Positions 41,169 to 50,704 of a stretch of 64,000 nt of DNA are shown here, piece after piece; the stretch's first letter is position 1; every line of letters begins with the position of its first letter. Origin of the DNA: Bradyrhizobium iriomotense (GTDB lineage Bacteria > Pseudomonadota > Alphaproteobacteria > Rhizobiales > Xanthobacteraceae). Location of the stretch: NCBI RefSeq assembly GCF_030160715.1, contig NZ_BSOW01000011.1, forward strand, positions 62,001-126,000, in the 5' to 3' direction. The notes beneath the pieces are model-generated. The model had not been told where the DNA came from. It saw only the letters and a list, made by a program, of their open reading frames with translations, and searched no databases. The position numbers and the translations under genes are program-made.

Positions 41169-42083
41169 ATGTCGCCAGCCTCGCAAACACCGCACGTCGC
41201 CGTCATCGGGCTCGGCTCGATGGGCTATGGCATGGCCACATCGCTGAAGCGCGCCGGTTTTGCCGTCACCGGTTGCGACGTCTCGGCCGACGCCGTCGCG
41301 CGCTTCGTCAAGGACGGCGGCGCGGGCGCGAAGACGCCGGCGGAGGCGGCGAGGGAGGCGGACGTCGTCGTCAGCGTCGTCGTCAACGCTGCGCAGACCG
41401 AGGCGATCCTGTTCGGCAAGGATGGCGCCGGCGAAACCATGTCGAAGGACAGCGTGTTCATCTCCTCCGCCACCATGGACCCCGACATCGCCCGGCGCCT
41501 TGCCAAGCAGCTCGAGGCAACCGGCCGGCACTACCTGGATGCGCCGATCTCCGGCGGCGCGCAGCGCGCCGCCCAGGGCGAGCTGACGATTCTCGCTTCC
41601 GGCAGCGCGGCGGCCTTTGCCAAGGCGCGACCCGCGCTCGACGCCATGGCGGCAAAGCTCTACGAGCTCGGCGATGCCGCCGGCCAGGGCGCCGCCTTCA
41701 AGATGATCAACCAGCTCCTGGCCGGCGTGCACATCGCCGCCGCGTCCGAGGCGATCGCCTTTGCCGCCAAGCAAGGCCTCGACATCCGCAAAGTGTACGA
41801 GGTGATCACGGCCTCGGCCGGCAATTCCTGGATGTTCGAGAACCGCATGCCGCATGTGCTCGACGGCGACTACACCCCGCGCAGCGCGGTCGAGATTTTC
41901 GTAAAGGACCTCGGCATCATCCAGGACATGGCGCGATCGGCAAAATTCCCGGTGCCGGTCTCCGCCGCCGCGCTCCAGATGTTCCTGATGACGGCTGCCG
42001 CCGGCATGGGCCGCGATGATGATGCGTCGGTGGCGCGGATGTATGCGCAGGTCACCGGTGTGAAGCTGCCCGGCGATAAATAA
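41169..42083 (+). CDS. ltnD: L-threonate dehydrogenase
   Basis: A 304-residue beta-hydroxyacid dehydrogenase. The NAD-binding motif VIGLGSMGYGMA is at residues 12-23, the substrate-binding DAPISGGAQRAAQGELT is at 124-140, and the catalytic lysine K178 is in GAAFKMINQLL. LtnD oxidises L-threonate to 2-oxo-tetronate, the first step of the pathway. It is followed 13 bp later by otnI and then otnK with overlap, which fixes the assignment against the many relatives of this family. Confidence 0.92.
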   Translation: MSPASQTPHVAVIGLGSMGYGMATSLKRAGFAVTGCDVSADAVARFVKDGGAGAKTPAEAAREADVVVSVVVNAAQTEAILFGKDGAGETMSKDSVFISSATMDPDIARRLAKQLEATGRHYLDAPISGGAQRAAQGELTILASGSAAAFAKARPALDAMAAKLYELGDAAGQGAAFKMINQLLAGVHIAAASEAIAFAAKQGLDIRKVYEVITASAGNSWMFENRMPHVLDGDYTPRSAVEIFVKDLGIIQDMARSAKFPVPVSAAALQMFLMTAAAGMGRDDDASVARMYAQVTGVKLPGDK

Positions 42084-42096
42084 CAAGAGGATTCCA

Positions 42097-42879
42097 ATGC
42101 CCCGTTTTGCCGCCAATCTCTCGATGATGTTCACCGAGGTGCCGTTCCTCGACCGTTTTGATGCCGCCGCACAGGCCGGCTTCACCGCCGTCGAATTCCT
42201 GTTTCCCTACGATCACCCAGCGGAGGCCATCGGCGAGCGGTTGAAGCGCAACGGGCTCACGCAGGCGCTGTTCAACCTGCCGCCGGGCAACTGGGACGCC
42301 GGCGAGAAGGGCTTTGCGGCGCTCCCGTCGCGCTTTGGCGATCTCAAGCAGAGCCTGGAGACGGCGCTGCCCTATGCCAAGGCGACCGGGGTCAAGCGTC
42401 TGCACCTGATGGCCGGCATGGCCAATCGCGGCGATCGCCTCGCAATCGAGGCGTTCTACAAGTCGGTGGCGTGGGCCGCCGAATTCTTCGCGCCGCACGG
42501 CATCGACATCGTGATCGAGCCGATCAACCCGCGCAATGTGCCCGGCTACTTCCTCAACGACTTCGGCTTCGCGCGCGACGTGGTGGAGGAGCTGAGGCTC
42601 CCGAACCTCAGACTCCAGTTCGACATCTATCACTGCCAGATCATCCATGGTGACGTCACCATGCGCCTGCGCGAGATGATGCCGATCATCGGCCATATCC
42701 AGATCGCCAGCATCCCCTCGCGCAACGAGCCTGACAGCGAGGAGCTGAACTATCCCTTCCTGTTCGCCGAGCTCGACCGTCTCGGCTATGCCGGCTTCGT
42801 CGGCTGCGAATACAATCCGCGCGGCAAGACCACCGATGGCCTCGCCTGGTTCAAGCCTTACGCTGGAGCAAAGTCGTGA
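42097..42879 (+). CDS. otnI: 2-oxo-tetronate isomerase (hydroxypyruvate isomerase fold)
   Basis: A 260-residue TIM-barrel protein of the hydroxypyruvate isomerase family. It has the typical SMMFTEVPFLDRFDAAAQAGFTAVEF opening, a metal-binding acid in IVIEPINPRNVPGYFL, and the conserved LQFDIYHCQ. In this neighbourhood it is OtnI, interconverting 2-oxo- and 3-oxo-tetronate. AGAGG stands about 6 nt before the ATG. Its last codon overlaps the start of otnK (GTGA), so expression is coupled. Confidence 0.93.
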   Translation: MPRFAANLSMMFTEVPFLDRFDAAAQAGFTAVEFLFPYDHPAEAIGERLKRNGLTQALFNLPPGNWDAGEKGFAALPSRFGDLKQSLETALPYAKATGVKRLHLMAGMANRGDRLAIEAFYKSVAWAAEFFAPHGIDIVIEPINPRNVPGYFLNDFGFARDVVEELRLPNLRLQFDIYHCQIIHGDVTMRLREMMPIIGHIQIASIPSRNEPDSEELNYPFLFAELDRLGYAGFVGCEYNPRGKTTDGLAWFKPYAGAKS

Positions 42880-44165
42880 CGTCAGCAGCGAAAATGTCTC
42901 TTGGCTGCATCGCCGACGACTACACCGGCGCCTCCGATCTCGCCAACACGCTGACGCGCGCGGGCCTGCGCACCGTGCAGACCATCGGCGTGCCGTCCGA
43001 CGATTTGGCGCTGCCCGAGGTCGACGCGGTCGTGGTGTCGCTGAAGAGCCGCTCGATCGAGGCGGGACTTGCGGTGACGCGCTCGCGCGCGGCGGAGAAA
43101 TGGCTGCGCGGTCGCGGCGCGGGCCACGTGCTGTTCAAGATCTGCTCGACCTTCGATTCCACCGACGCCGGCAATATCGGGCCGGTGATGGACGTCCTGC
43201 GCGACGACTGCGGCGAGTCCATCGTGTTGGTGACCCCGGCTTTCCCCGAGACTGGCCGCACCGTCTACCAGGGCAATCTGTTCGTGGGCATTGTTCCGCT
43301 CAACGAGAGCCCGCTGAAGGATCATCCGCTCAACCCGATGCACGATTCCAACCTGGTGCGGGTGCTGGCGCGGCAGAGCAGGACCAAGGTCGGTCTGGTC
43401 AATCTCGCAAGCGTGACGCGCGGCGCGGACGCCGTGCGCGCGCAGCTCGCCGAGCTGTCGGCCAAGGGCATGGGCGCGGCGATCATCGACGCGGTGTTCG
43501 ACCGCGATCTCGAGACCATCGGCCTCGTCGCCGCTGGCCACCGGCTGTCGGTCGGGGCGTCCGGCATAGGCCTTGGGCTGGCGCGCGCCCTGGTCTCCTC
43601 GGGGAAGGTCAAGGCCAATGCGGCGAGCGCCGAGGCGAATGCGCCGGTCGGCGGACCGGCGGCGTGCCTCGCGGGAAGCTGCTCGCAAGCGACTCTTCAG
43701 CAGATCGCGAACGCCGAACGAGTCATGCCGGTGTTGCATCTCGACCCGGAGCAAATTGTCGCAGGCGGAAGTGAAGCGCAGCGCGCGCTTGCCTGGGCGC
43801 GGCCTCGCCTTGCGGATGGTCCCGTGCTGGTCGCTTCGAGCGCCACGCCGGAGGCGGTGGGCGCGGTGCAGGCGCGTCACGGCCGCGATGCCGCCGGTCA
43901 CGCCATCGAGCAGGCCATGGCCGATATCGCCGAAGGGCTGGTGCAGGCGGGCGTGCGGCGACTGATTGTCGCTGGTGGCGAGACATCAGGCGCCGTCGTC
44001 GATCGCCTGAAGATTCCCGGCTTCCTCGTCGGCGCGGAGATCGCTGCGGGAGTCCCGGTGTTGCGCGCAGTCGGCGCCAGGGAAGGCGGCATGCTGCTTG
44101 CCCTGAAGTCAGGTAATTTTGGCGGGCCGGAGTTTTTCTCCGATGCGCTTGGGCTCATGCGCTGA
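42876..44165 (+). CDS. otnK: 3-oxo-tetronate kinase (DUF1537 family)
   Basis: A 429-residue four-carbon acid-sugar kinase. The N-terminal domain has GCIADDYTGASDLANTL and the substrate-site FKICSTFDSTDAGNIGPV. The C-terminal nucleotide-binding domain has LIVAGGETSGAVVDRL and ALKSGNFGGPEFF near the end. It phosphorylates 3-oxo-tetronate for OtnC to decarboxylate. The start is a GTG at 42876 within the otnI stop. It completes the threonate pathway in this cluster. Confidence 0.93.
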   Translation: MTSAAKMSLGCIADDYTGASDLANTLTRAGLRTVQTIGVPSDDLALPEVDAVVVSLKSRSIEAGLAVTRSRAAEKWLRGRGAGHVLFKICSTFDSTDAGNIGPVMDVLRDDCGESIVLVTPAFPETGRTVYQGNLFVGIVPLNESPLKDHPLNPMHDSNLVRVLARQSRTKVGLVNLASVTRGADAVRAQLAELSAKGMGAAIIDAVFDRDLETIGLVAAGHRLSVGASGIGLGLARALVSSGKVKANAASAEANAPVGGPAACLAGSCSQATLQQIANAERVMPVLHLDPEQIVAGGSEAQRALAWARPRLADGPVLVASSATPEAVGAVQARHGRDAAGHAIEQAMADIAEGLVQAGVRRLIVAGGETSGAVVDRLKIPGFLVGAEIAAGVPVLRAVGAREGGMLLALKSGNFGGPEFFSDALGLMR

Positions 44166-44205
44166 CCGCAGGGCTCTCTTAGTCCTCTGTTTATTTCTTT
44201 CGGGT

Positions 44206-44221
44206 TCCGTACTCGTACGGA
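44206..44221. promoter_or_regulatory. Short palindrome upstream of the chemoreceptor gene
   Basis: TCCGTA-CTCG-TACGGA is a perfect 6-bp inverted repeat (the CTCG centre is not itself complementary) about 95 nt before the chemoreceptor start. It is followed by an AT-richer stretch that could hold a promoter. It might be an operator or a small hairpin ending the otnK transcript. There is no T-run, so I do not call a terminator. Confidence 0.3.
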
Positions 44222-44314
44222 GTCGTAGTTAACATCTGCTCAGCTCGTTTGGTGTTGGATGTCGGCAGCACTCCTTTTGGTTGCAGCTATTTCCCGACGA
44301 CGAGAGACCCAGCA

Positions 44315-46006
44315 ATGTTCGCGAAGATTTCCATTCGTGCCAAGATCATCAGCGTCGTGGCCTTCCTCCTGGTCGCGATGACCGGCATGGGTCTGCTCGC
44401 CGTCATGAAGATGCGAGCGATGAACGCCAATACGGTCGACATCACCACGAGCTGGATGCCCAGCGTGCGCGTCCTTGGCGAGCTGCGGGCCAATGTCATC
44501 AACTACCGCAACGTGGTCCGCGAGCACATGCTGGCCGAGACCCTGGACGAAAAGCTCGCCGTGGAAAAGAGCTCCGCGTCCGTGACGGAGGCGTTGGCCA
44601 AGTCGCGGAAGGACTATGAGCCGATGATCACGTCGCCCGAGGAGCGGGCGCTCTACAACCAATGGTCCAAGCTGTGGGACGATTACAAGAAGGGCGCCGA
44701 AGAGGTCATGGCGCTATCGCGCAAGGAGGCCGGCAAGGTCCCGCACGAGGCTCATGAACTGAACACCAAGACCGTCAACAAGATCAGCCTGCAATCCGAC
44801 GAGGTTTTGAGGAAGGACATCGATCTTAACAACAAGGGCGGCGACCAGGCCGCCCAGGACGCCGCCGACAGCTATGCCTTCGCCTTCATGCTGGTGTCCG
44901 TCATTCTCGGCGCCGCTCTCATCATCGGCATCGGCCTCAGCTTCTACATGATCCGCGACGTCTCCAGCGGCATCAATTCCATTGTCGAGCCGATGCAGGC
45001 GCTCGGCAAGGGCGACCTGACCGCCGAGGTGCCGCATCGCGGCGAGAGGACCGAGATCGGCGCCATGGCCGACGTGCTCCAGGTCTTCAAGGAAGCGCTG
45101 ATCGCCAAGAAGGCGGCCGACGAAGCCGCCGCGCACGATGCGGAGGTCAAGATCGAGCGCGGCCGCCGCGTCGACAACATCACCCGCGAATTCGAATCCA
45201 TGATCGGTGAGATCGTGCAGACGGTCTCGTCCGCCTCCACCCAGCTCGAAGCCTCCGCCTCGACGCTGACGGCGAGCGCCGATCGCTCGCAGAAGATGGC
45301 GACCACGGTCGCGGCGGCGTCGGAGGAAGCCTCCACCAACGTGCAGTCGGTAGCCTCGGCCACCGAGGAGATGGCTTCGTCGGTCGGCGAGATCAGCCGC
45401 CAGGTCCAGGAATCGGCTCGGATGGCGGGCGACGCTGTCGGCCAGGCCCGCACCACCAGCGAACGCGTCAGCGAGCTCTCCAAGGCTGCCTCCCGCATCG
45501 GCGACGTCGTCGAGCCGATCAACACTATCGCCGGCCAGACCAACCTCCTGGCGCTGAACGCGACCATCGAGGCGGCGCGTGCGGGCGAGGCCGGCCGCGG
45601 CTTCGCGGTGGTGGCGTCCGAAGTGAAGGCACTCGCCGAACAGACCGCCAAGGCGACCGGTGAGATCGGCCAGCAGATAACCGGCATCCAGGCCGCCACC
45701 AACGACTCCGTCGGCGCGATCAAGGACATCTCCTCGACCATCGAGCGCCTATCGGAGATTTCCTCGGCCATCGCAGCGGCCGTGGAAGAGCAGGGCGCCG
45801 CGACCCAGGAGATCGCCCGCAACGTGCAGCAGGCGGCGCAGGGCACCCAGCAGGTCTCTTCCAACATCACCGACGTGCAGCGCGGCGCGACCGAGACCGG
45901 CACGGCCTCCTCGCAGGTGCTGTCGGCGGCGCAGATGCTGTCCAACGATTCGAGCCGGCTGAAGACCGAGGTCAGCAAGTTCCTGACCAACGTTCGCGCG
46001 GCGTGA
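44315..46006 (+). CDS. Methyl-accepting chemotaxis protein
   Basis: A 563-residue transmembrane chemoreceptor. TM1 is at about residues 10-30, a periplasmic four-helix-bundle sensor domain follows, TM2 is at about 187-212, then a HAMP domain and a long signalling coiled coil. The hairpin tip of the MCP signal domain contains INTIAGQTNLLALNATIEAARAGEAGRGFAVVA. It senses an unknown ligand and signals to CheA/CheW; no che genes are near. The ATG at 44315 starts a normal short cytoplasmic segment. A 149-bp gap and opposite function separate it from otnK. Confidence 0.93.
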   Translation: MFAKISIRAKIISVVAFLLVAMTGMGLLAVMKMRAMNANTVDITTSWMPSVRVLGELRANVINYRNVVREHMLAETLDEKLAVEKSSASVTEALAKSRKDYEPMITSPEERALYNQWSKLWDDYKKGAEEVMALSRKEAGKVPHEAHELNTKTVNKISLQSDEVLRKDIDLNNKGGDQAAQDAADSYAFAFMLVSVILGAALIIGIGLSFYMIRDVSSGINSIVEPMQALGKGDLTAEVPHRGERTEIGAMADVLQVFKEALIAKKAADEAAAHDAEVKIERGRRVDNITREFESMIGEIVQTVSSASTQLEASASTLTASADRSQKMATTVAAASEEASTNVQSVASATEEMASSVGEISRQVQESARMAGDAVGQARTTSERVSELSKAASRIGDVVEPINTIAGQTNLLALNATIEAARAGEAGRGFAVVASEVKALAEQTAKATGEIGQQITGIQAATNDSVGAIKDISSTIERLSEISSAIAAAVEEQGAATQEIARNVQQAAQGTQQVSSNITDVQRGATETGTASSQVLSAAQMLSNDSSRLKTEVSKFLTNVRAA

Positions 46007-46020
46007 GCTCCCTCCCCAAC

Positions 46021-46046
46021 GTCGTCCCGGCCTTCGCCGGGACGAC
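46021..46046. repeat. Short hairpin repeat, family F (copy 1)
   Basis: A perfect 10-bp stem, GTCGTCCCGG/CCGGGACGAC, with the loop CCTTCG, starts 14 bp after the chemoreceptor stop. The same GTCGTCCCGG...CTTCGCCGGGAC sequence forms the ends of the element at 63250-63369. It may act as a terminator although no T-run follows. Confidence 0.75.
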
Positions 46047-46167
46047 GGCGAGGCGAATTGATTCCGCGCCGCATAGCTGCGATGCCAATTCCGCAGTGCG
46101 GTAGCAGGGAAGTGAATGACGCGACCGCGCTTCGCGTTGGCGCTTAGGGCGGCGCTCGGGTAAAGGG

Positions 46168-46198
46168 AAAGCGGATCCCCGCGGGGCGGCTCCGCTTT
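46168..46198 (+). repeat. Hairpin in the leader of the RND pump gene
   Basis: AAAGCGGA (46168-46175) pairs with TCCGCTTT (46191-46198), and the loop holds its own CCCCGCGGGG stem. It lies 27 bp before the RND permease start, so it would be in the 5' leader. It could be a regulatory hairpin or another repeat. The remaining 219-nt gap (46007-46225) shows no other clear signal. Confidence 0.5.
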
Positions 46199-46225
46199 CA
46201 CGCAAGACCTGGAATTGCCTGGCGA

Positions 46226-49200
46226 ATGATTGCTCTGGTCCGCATTGCCCTGAGCCGGCCGTACACGTTTGTCGTGCTCGCGCTCCTGCTTTTGATCATC
46301 GGACCGCTCGCAGCGCTGCGGACGCCGACGGACATCTTTCCTGACATCCGCATTCCCGTGATCGGCGTGGTCTGGCAGTACACCGGCCTGCCGCCGGACC
46401 AGATGGCCGGCCGCATCACGACGCCATTCCAGCGCGCGCTGACGACAACGGTCAACGACATCGAGCACATCACCGCCAATTCCTACAACGGCTTTGGCAT
46501 CATCAAGATCTTCTTCCAGCCGAACGTCGACATCCGCACGGCCAACGCCCAGGTGACTGCGATCTCGCAGACGCTGCTCAAGCAGATGCCGCCGGGTGCG
46601 ACGCCGCCCCTGATCCTGAACTACTCGGCCTCCACTGTGCCGATCATCCAGGTGGCGCTGTCGGGCGAGGGGCTGACCGAGCAGAACCTCGCCGATATCG
46701 GCATCAACCAGCTCCGCACGCCGCTGGTCACCGTACCGGGCGCGGCGATTCCCTATCCGTTCGGCGGCAAGCAGCGTCAGGTGCAGATCGATCTCGACCC
46801 GACCGCGCTCCAGGCGCGCGGGCTCTCGGGCCAGGACGTCGCCAACGCGCTGGCCGCGCAAAACCTGATCACGCCGGTCGGCACGCAGAAGATCGGCACG
46901 TTCGAGTACAACATCCAGCTCAACAACTCGCCCCTGAAGATGGAGGAGCTCGGCAACCTCCCGATCAAGACCGTCAACGGAGCGATGGTCTATGTGCGCG
47001 ACGTCGCAACCGTACGCGACGGCAATCCGCCGCAGACCAACATCGTCCACGTCGACGGCAACCGCTCGGTGCTGATGATGGTGCTGAAGGCCGGCGCGAT
47101 CTCGACGCTCGATATCATCGCCGGCATCAAGCAGAAGGTGATCGAGGTCAAGGACCAGCTTCCGGCCGCGCTGAAGATCGGCTTCATCGGCGACCAGTCG
47201 GTATTCGTCCGCGGCGCGATCGAAGGCGTCGCCTTCGAAGGCGTGATCGCGGCGCTGCTCACCAGCGTCATGATCCTGCTGTTCCTCGGAAGCTGGCGCT
47301 CCACGATCATCATCGCGGTCTCGATTCCGCTCTCCGTGCTGGGCGCAATCATCATGCTGTCGGCGATCGGCGAGACCCTCAACATCATGACGCTCGGCGG
47401 CCTTGCGCTCGCAGTCGGGATTCTGGTCGACGATGCGACCGTGACCATCGAGAACATCAACTATCATCTGGAGCAGGGCAAGCCGGTCGAGCAGTCGATT
47501 CTCGATGGCGCCAACCAGATCGTGACGCCGGCCTTCGTCTCGCTGCTCTGCATCTGCATCGTCTTCGTGCCGATGTTCTTCCTCACCGGCGTCGCACGCT
47601 TCCTGTTCGTGCCGATGGCGGAAGCGGTGATGTTTGCGATGATCTGGTCGTTCATCCTGTCGCGCACGCTGGTGCCGACCATGGCTAACTACCTTTTGCA
47701 GGCCCATGTCCATCATGACGGCGCACCGCCGAAGTCGCGCAACCCGCTCGTCTGGTTCCAGCGCGGCTTCGAGGCGCGGTTCGAGCGCATTCGCGGCGGC
47801 TACCGCAACCTGCTGTCGCTGGCGCTCGCGCACCGCGCGGTGTTCGTGATCGGTTTCCTCGGCGTGGTCGGCGCGTCGTTCCTGCTGGTGCCGTTCCTGG
47901 GCCGCAACTTCTTCCCCGCGGTGGATGCCGGCAACATCCTGATGCATGTCCGCACCCAAGTCGGTACACGCGTCGAGGAGACCGCCAACCAGCTCGCCGA
48001 CGTGCAGAAGGCGATCCGCAAGCTGATCCCGAGCGAGATCGAAACGCTGACCGACAACATCGGCATGCCGATCTCCGGCATCAACATGACCTACAACAAC
48101 ACCGGCGTGATCGGTCCGCAGGACGGCGATATCCAGATCAAGCTCAGGGAAGGCCACAAGCCGACCGAGGAGCACGTGCGGGTGCTGCGGGAGCAGCTGC
48201 CGCGGCTGTTTCCGGGCGTCAGCTTCTCCTTCCTGCCGGCCGACATCGTCAGCCAGATCCTGAATTTCGGCGCGCCGGCGCCGATCGACCTGCAAATCCG
48301 TGGCGCCAATAGCGATGCCAATTTTGCTTATGCCAACAAGCTGCTCGCAAAGGTCCGCCGGATTCCCGGCGTGGCGGATGCACGCATCCAGCAGTCGCCG
48401 AACAGCCCGACTTTCAACATCGACGTCGACCGCACCCGCGCGCAATATGTCGGCTTGACCGAGCGCGACGTCACCAACAGCCTCGTCGTCAATCTCGCCG
48501 GTTCCTCGCAGGTCGCGCCGACCTATTACCTCAATCCCGACAACGGCGTGTCTTATTCGATCGTGATGCAGACGCCGCAGTATCAGATCGACTCGCTCAG
48601 CGCGCTCCAGACGCTGCCGATCACGGCGGCCGGCAATGCGCAGTCGCCGATCCTCGGCGGCATCGCCGATATCAAGCGCTCGACCTCGAGCGCGGTGGTG
48701 TCGCAATACGACATCCAGTCGTTGGTGCAGATCTTTGCCACCACGCAGGGCCGCGATCTCGGCGCCGTCGCCGCCGACATCCGCCAGGCAATCGCCGACA
48801 CCGCCAAGGAGGTGCCGAAGGGCTCCTCTGTGGTGCTGCTCGGCCAGGTGCAGACCATGAACAGCGCCTTCACCGGCCTGCTGTTCGGCCTGCTCGGGGC
48901 CGTCGTGCTGATCTACTTCCTGATCGTCGTGAACTTCCAGTCCTGGTCCGACCCGTTCGTGATCACCACCGCCCTGCCGGCCGCGCTCGCCGGCATCGTC
49001 TGGATGCTGTTTACGACGGAGACCACGCTGTCGGTGCCGGCGCTCACCGGCGCCATCATGTGCATGGGCGTGGCGACGGCGAACAGCGTGCTCGTCATCA
49101 GCTTCGCCCGCGAACGCTACGAAGAGCTCGGCGATCCCGTCGCGGCCGCACTGGAGGCGGGCTTCGTCCGGTTCCGTCCGGTGCTGATGACCGCGCTGGC

Positions 49201-49405
49201 CATGATCATCGGCATGGCGCCGATGGCGCTTGGGCTGGGCGAAGGCGGCGAGCAGAACGCGCCGCTGGGCCGCGCCGTCATCGGGGGCCTGATTTGTGCA
49301 ACCTTCGCCACGCTGATGTTTGTTCCCGTGGTGTTTAGCATGGTACACAAGAAACAAGGCGCCAAAGCCGCCGCCGCATCGGAGACACCGCATGTCGCCC
49401 ACTGA
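46226..49405 (+). CDS. RND-type efflux pump inner-membrane permease
   Basis: A 1059-residue resistance-nodulation-division transporter of the AcrB/HAE1-like class. It has a first helix at about residues 11-31, a large periplasmic pore domain, and a second repeat starting near residue 520. The proton-relay aspartates D402 and D403 are in GILVDDATVTIENI in TM4. It exports an unknown lipophilic substrate using the proton gradient. Its last 14 bp overlap the adaptor gene. The order pump-then-adaptor is the reverse of many acrAB operons, and no outer-membrane channel gene follows. Confidence 0.94.
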   Translation: MIALVRIALSRPYTFVVLALLLLIIGPLAALRTPTDIFPDIRIPVIGVVWQYTGLPPDQMAGRITTPFQRALTTTVNDIEHITANSYNGFGIIKIFFQPNVDIRTANAQVTAISQTLLKQMPPGATPPLILNYSASTVPIIQVALSGEGLTEQNLADIGINQLRTPLVTVPGAAIPYPFGGKQRQVQIDLDPTALQARGLSGQDVANALAAQNLITPVGTQKIGTFEYNIQLNNSPLKMEELGNLPIKTVNGAMVYVRDVATVRDGNPPQTNIVHVDGNRSVLMMVLKAGAISTLDIIAGIKQKVIEVKDQLPAALKIGFIGDQSVFVRGAIEGVAFEGVIAALLTSVMILLFLGSWRSTIIIAVSIPLSVLGAIIMLSAIGETLNIMTLGGLALAVGILVDDATVTIENINYHLEQGKPVEQSILDGANQIVTPAFVSLLCICIVFVPMFFLTGVARFLFVPMAEAVMFAMIWSFILSRTLVPTMANYLLQAHVHHDGAPPKSRNPLVWFQRGFEARFERIRGGYRNLLSLALAHRAVFVIGFLGVVGASFLLVPFLGRNFFPAVDAGNILMHVRTQVGTRVEETANQLADVQKAIRKLIPSEIETLTDNIGMPISGINMTYNNTGVIGPQDGDIQIKLREGHKPTEEHVRVLREQLPRLFPGVSFSFLPADIVSQILNFGAPAPIDLQIRGANSDANFAYANKLLAKVRRIPGVADARIQQSPNSPTFNIDVDRTRAQYVGLTERDVTNSLVVNLAGSSQVAPTYYLNPDNGVSYSIVMQTPQYQIDSLSALQTLPITAAGNAQSPILGGIADIKRSTSSAVVSQYDIQSLVQIFATTQGRDLGAVAADIRQAIADTAKEVPKGSSVVLLGQVQTMNSAFTGLLFGLLGAVVLIYFLIVVNFQSWSDPFVITTALPAALAGIVWMLFTTETTLSVPALTGAIMCMGVATANSVLVISFARERYEELGDPVAAALEAGFVRFRPVLMTALAMIIGMAPMALGLGEGGEQNAPLGRAVIGGLICATFATLMFVPVVFSMVHKKQGAKAAAASETPHVAH

Positions 49406-50597
49406 ACCACGCTCGCCGGTCTCGCGCCGGAAACTGGGCATCTTTGGCGTGGTGGCGCTGATTGCGGCGGGCCTCATTGTCGGCACTGGCATCCGCGCGC
49501 GCGAGGAGCAAGGCTCCAAGCTGAAGCAGTGGACCGACGACCAGGCCATTCCGAGCGTCGCCGTGACCCTGCCGAACGCCAAGGCGCTCAACGCCACGAT
49601 CGACCTGCCGGGCCGGCTCGAGGCCTATTACCGGGCGCCGATCTTCGCTCGCGTCTCGGGCTACCTCAAGAGCTGGAGCGCCGACATCGGCGCCCGCGTC
49701 AAGGCCGGTCAGGTGATCGCCGAGATCGAGGCGCCCGATCTCGATCAGCAACTCTTGCAGGCACGCGCGGATCTCGCGAGCCAGCAGGCGAGCGCAAGGC
49801 TGTCGGAGGCGACGCTCAACCGGCGCAAGACATTGGTGGCCTCGAACTTCGTCTCCGCGCAGGAGATCGATGAGCGCACCGCCGACCTCTCCAACAAGAA
49901 GGCCGCCGTCAATTCCGGCCAGGCCAATGTCGAGCGGCTCGAAGCGCTCGCCGGCTACAAGAAGATCACCGCGCCGTTCGATGGCGTCGTCACCGCGCGC
50001 GATACCGACGTCGGCGCACTGATCAACGCGGGCGGCGGCTCGGGCCCGGCGATGTTCGTGATATCGGACATCACCAAGCTGCGTGTCTACGTCAGCGTGC
50101 CGCAGAATTACGTGCCTGCGATCAGGATCGGCGCCAAGGCCAGCATCACACTGCCGGAATATCCCAACCGCACCTTCCCGGCGACCGTGGAAGCCTCATC
50201 GCAAGCGGTCGACGTCTCCTCCGGGACGACGCGCATGCAACTCGGGCTCGACAATTCCTCAGGCGAGCTGATGCCCGGCGGCTATGCCAGCGTCAAGCTT
50301 GGCCTCCAGCGCGACTCCGCGCCACTCAGCATTCCCGCAAGCGCCCTGATCTTCAACGGCAGCGGCTTGCGGGTCGCGACCGTCGGTGTCGACGACAAGG
50401 TGCAGTTCAAGACCGTGACGATCGCGCGCGATCTCGGCAAGGAGATCGAGCTCGCATCCGGCATCGCCCCCGACGATCGCGTCATCACCGCGCCGCCGGA
50501 CGGCCTTGCCGACGGCGACCAGGTCCGCGTGGTCGGCGGCGCCGGCGCGAAGGCCAAACCCGCAACGGCGTCCGAGAAACAGGCCCCGAAGGGCTAG
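49392..50597 (+). CDS. RND efflux periplasmic adaptor (membrane fusion protein)
   Basis: A 401-residue HlyD/AcrA-type adaptor. It has an N-terminal membrane anchor (LGIFGVVALIAAGLIVGTGI, about residues 16-35), a lipoyl-like half ending in VIAEIEAPDLDQQLLQAR, a coiled-coil hairpin (about 110-180), the matching YKKITAPFDGVVTARDTDVG, and a beta-barrel domain. The ATG at 49392 overlaps the pump gene by 14 bp; an earlier in-frame start would lie well inside it. It joins the pump to an outer-membrane channel encoded elsewhere. Confidence 0.92.
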   Translation: MSPTEPRSPVSRRKLGIFGVVALIAAGLIVGTGIRAREEQGSKLKQWTDDQAIPSVAVTLPNAKALNATIDLPGRLEAYYRAPIFARVSGYLKSWSADIGARVKAGQVIAEIEAPDLDQQLLQARADLASQQASARLSEATLNRRKTLVASNFVSAQEIDERTADLSNKKAAVNSGQANVERLEALAGYKKITAPFDGVVTARDTDVGALINAGGGSGPAMFVISDITKLRVYVSVPQNYVPAIRIGAKASITLPEYPNRTFPATVEASSQAVDVSSGTTRMQLGLDNSSGELMPGGYASVKLGLQRDSAPLSIPASALIFNGSGLRVATVGVDDKVQFKTVTIARDLGKEIELASGIAPDDRVITAPPDGLADGDQVRVVGGAGAKAKPATASEKQAPKG

Positions 50598-50699
50598 AGC
50601 ATGATCCGGAAAAGTGCGAAGCGGTTTTCCGAAAAAATCATGCTCAAACAACAACCTAAAGCGCGATGACGATTCATCCCAATCTCATCGCGCTTTAGG
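50597..50699. repeat. Double hairpin repeat after the efflux operon
   Basis: GAGCATGAT pairs with ATCATGCTC (50597-50645), enclosing GGAAAA...TTTTCC arms. A second stem pairs CCTAAAGCGCGATGA with TCATCGCGCTTTAGG (50655-50699). It abuts the adaptor stop and may end the transcript. The ATGATCCGGAAAAGTG type of element is common in Bradyrhizobium genomes (family knowledge). Confidence 0.82.
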
Positions 50700-50704
50700 G
50701 CACT

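Noticed and set aside
45749..49597. A minus-strand open frame of 1282 codons opposite the RND pump gene
   Set aside because: It is a shadow of the GC-rich coding strand, with low-complexity His/Arg/Asp-rich sequence and no recognisable domain, opposite a gene with clear RND motifs.
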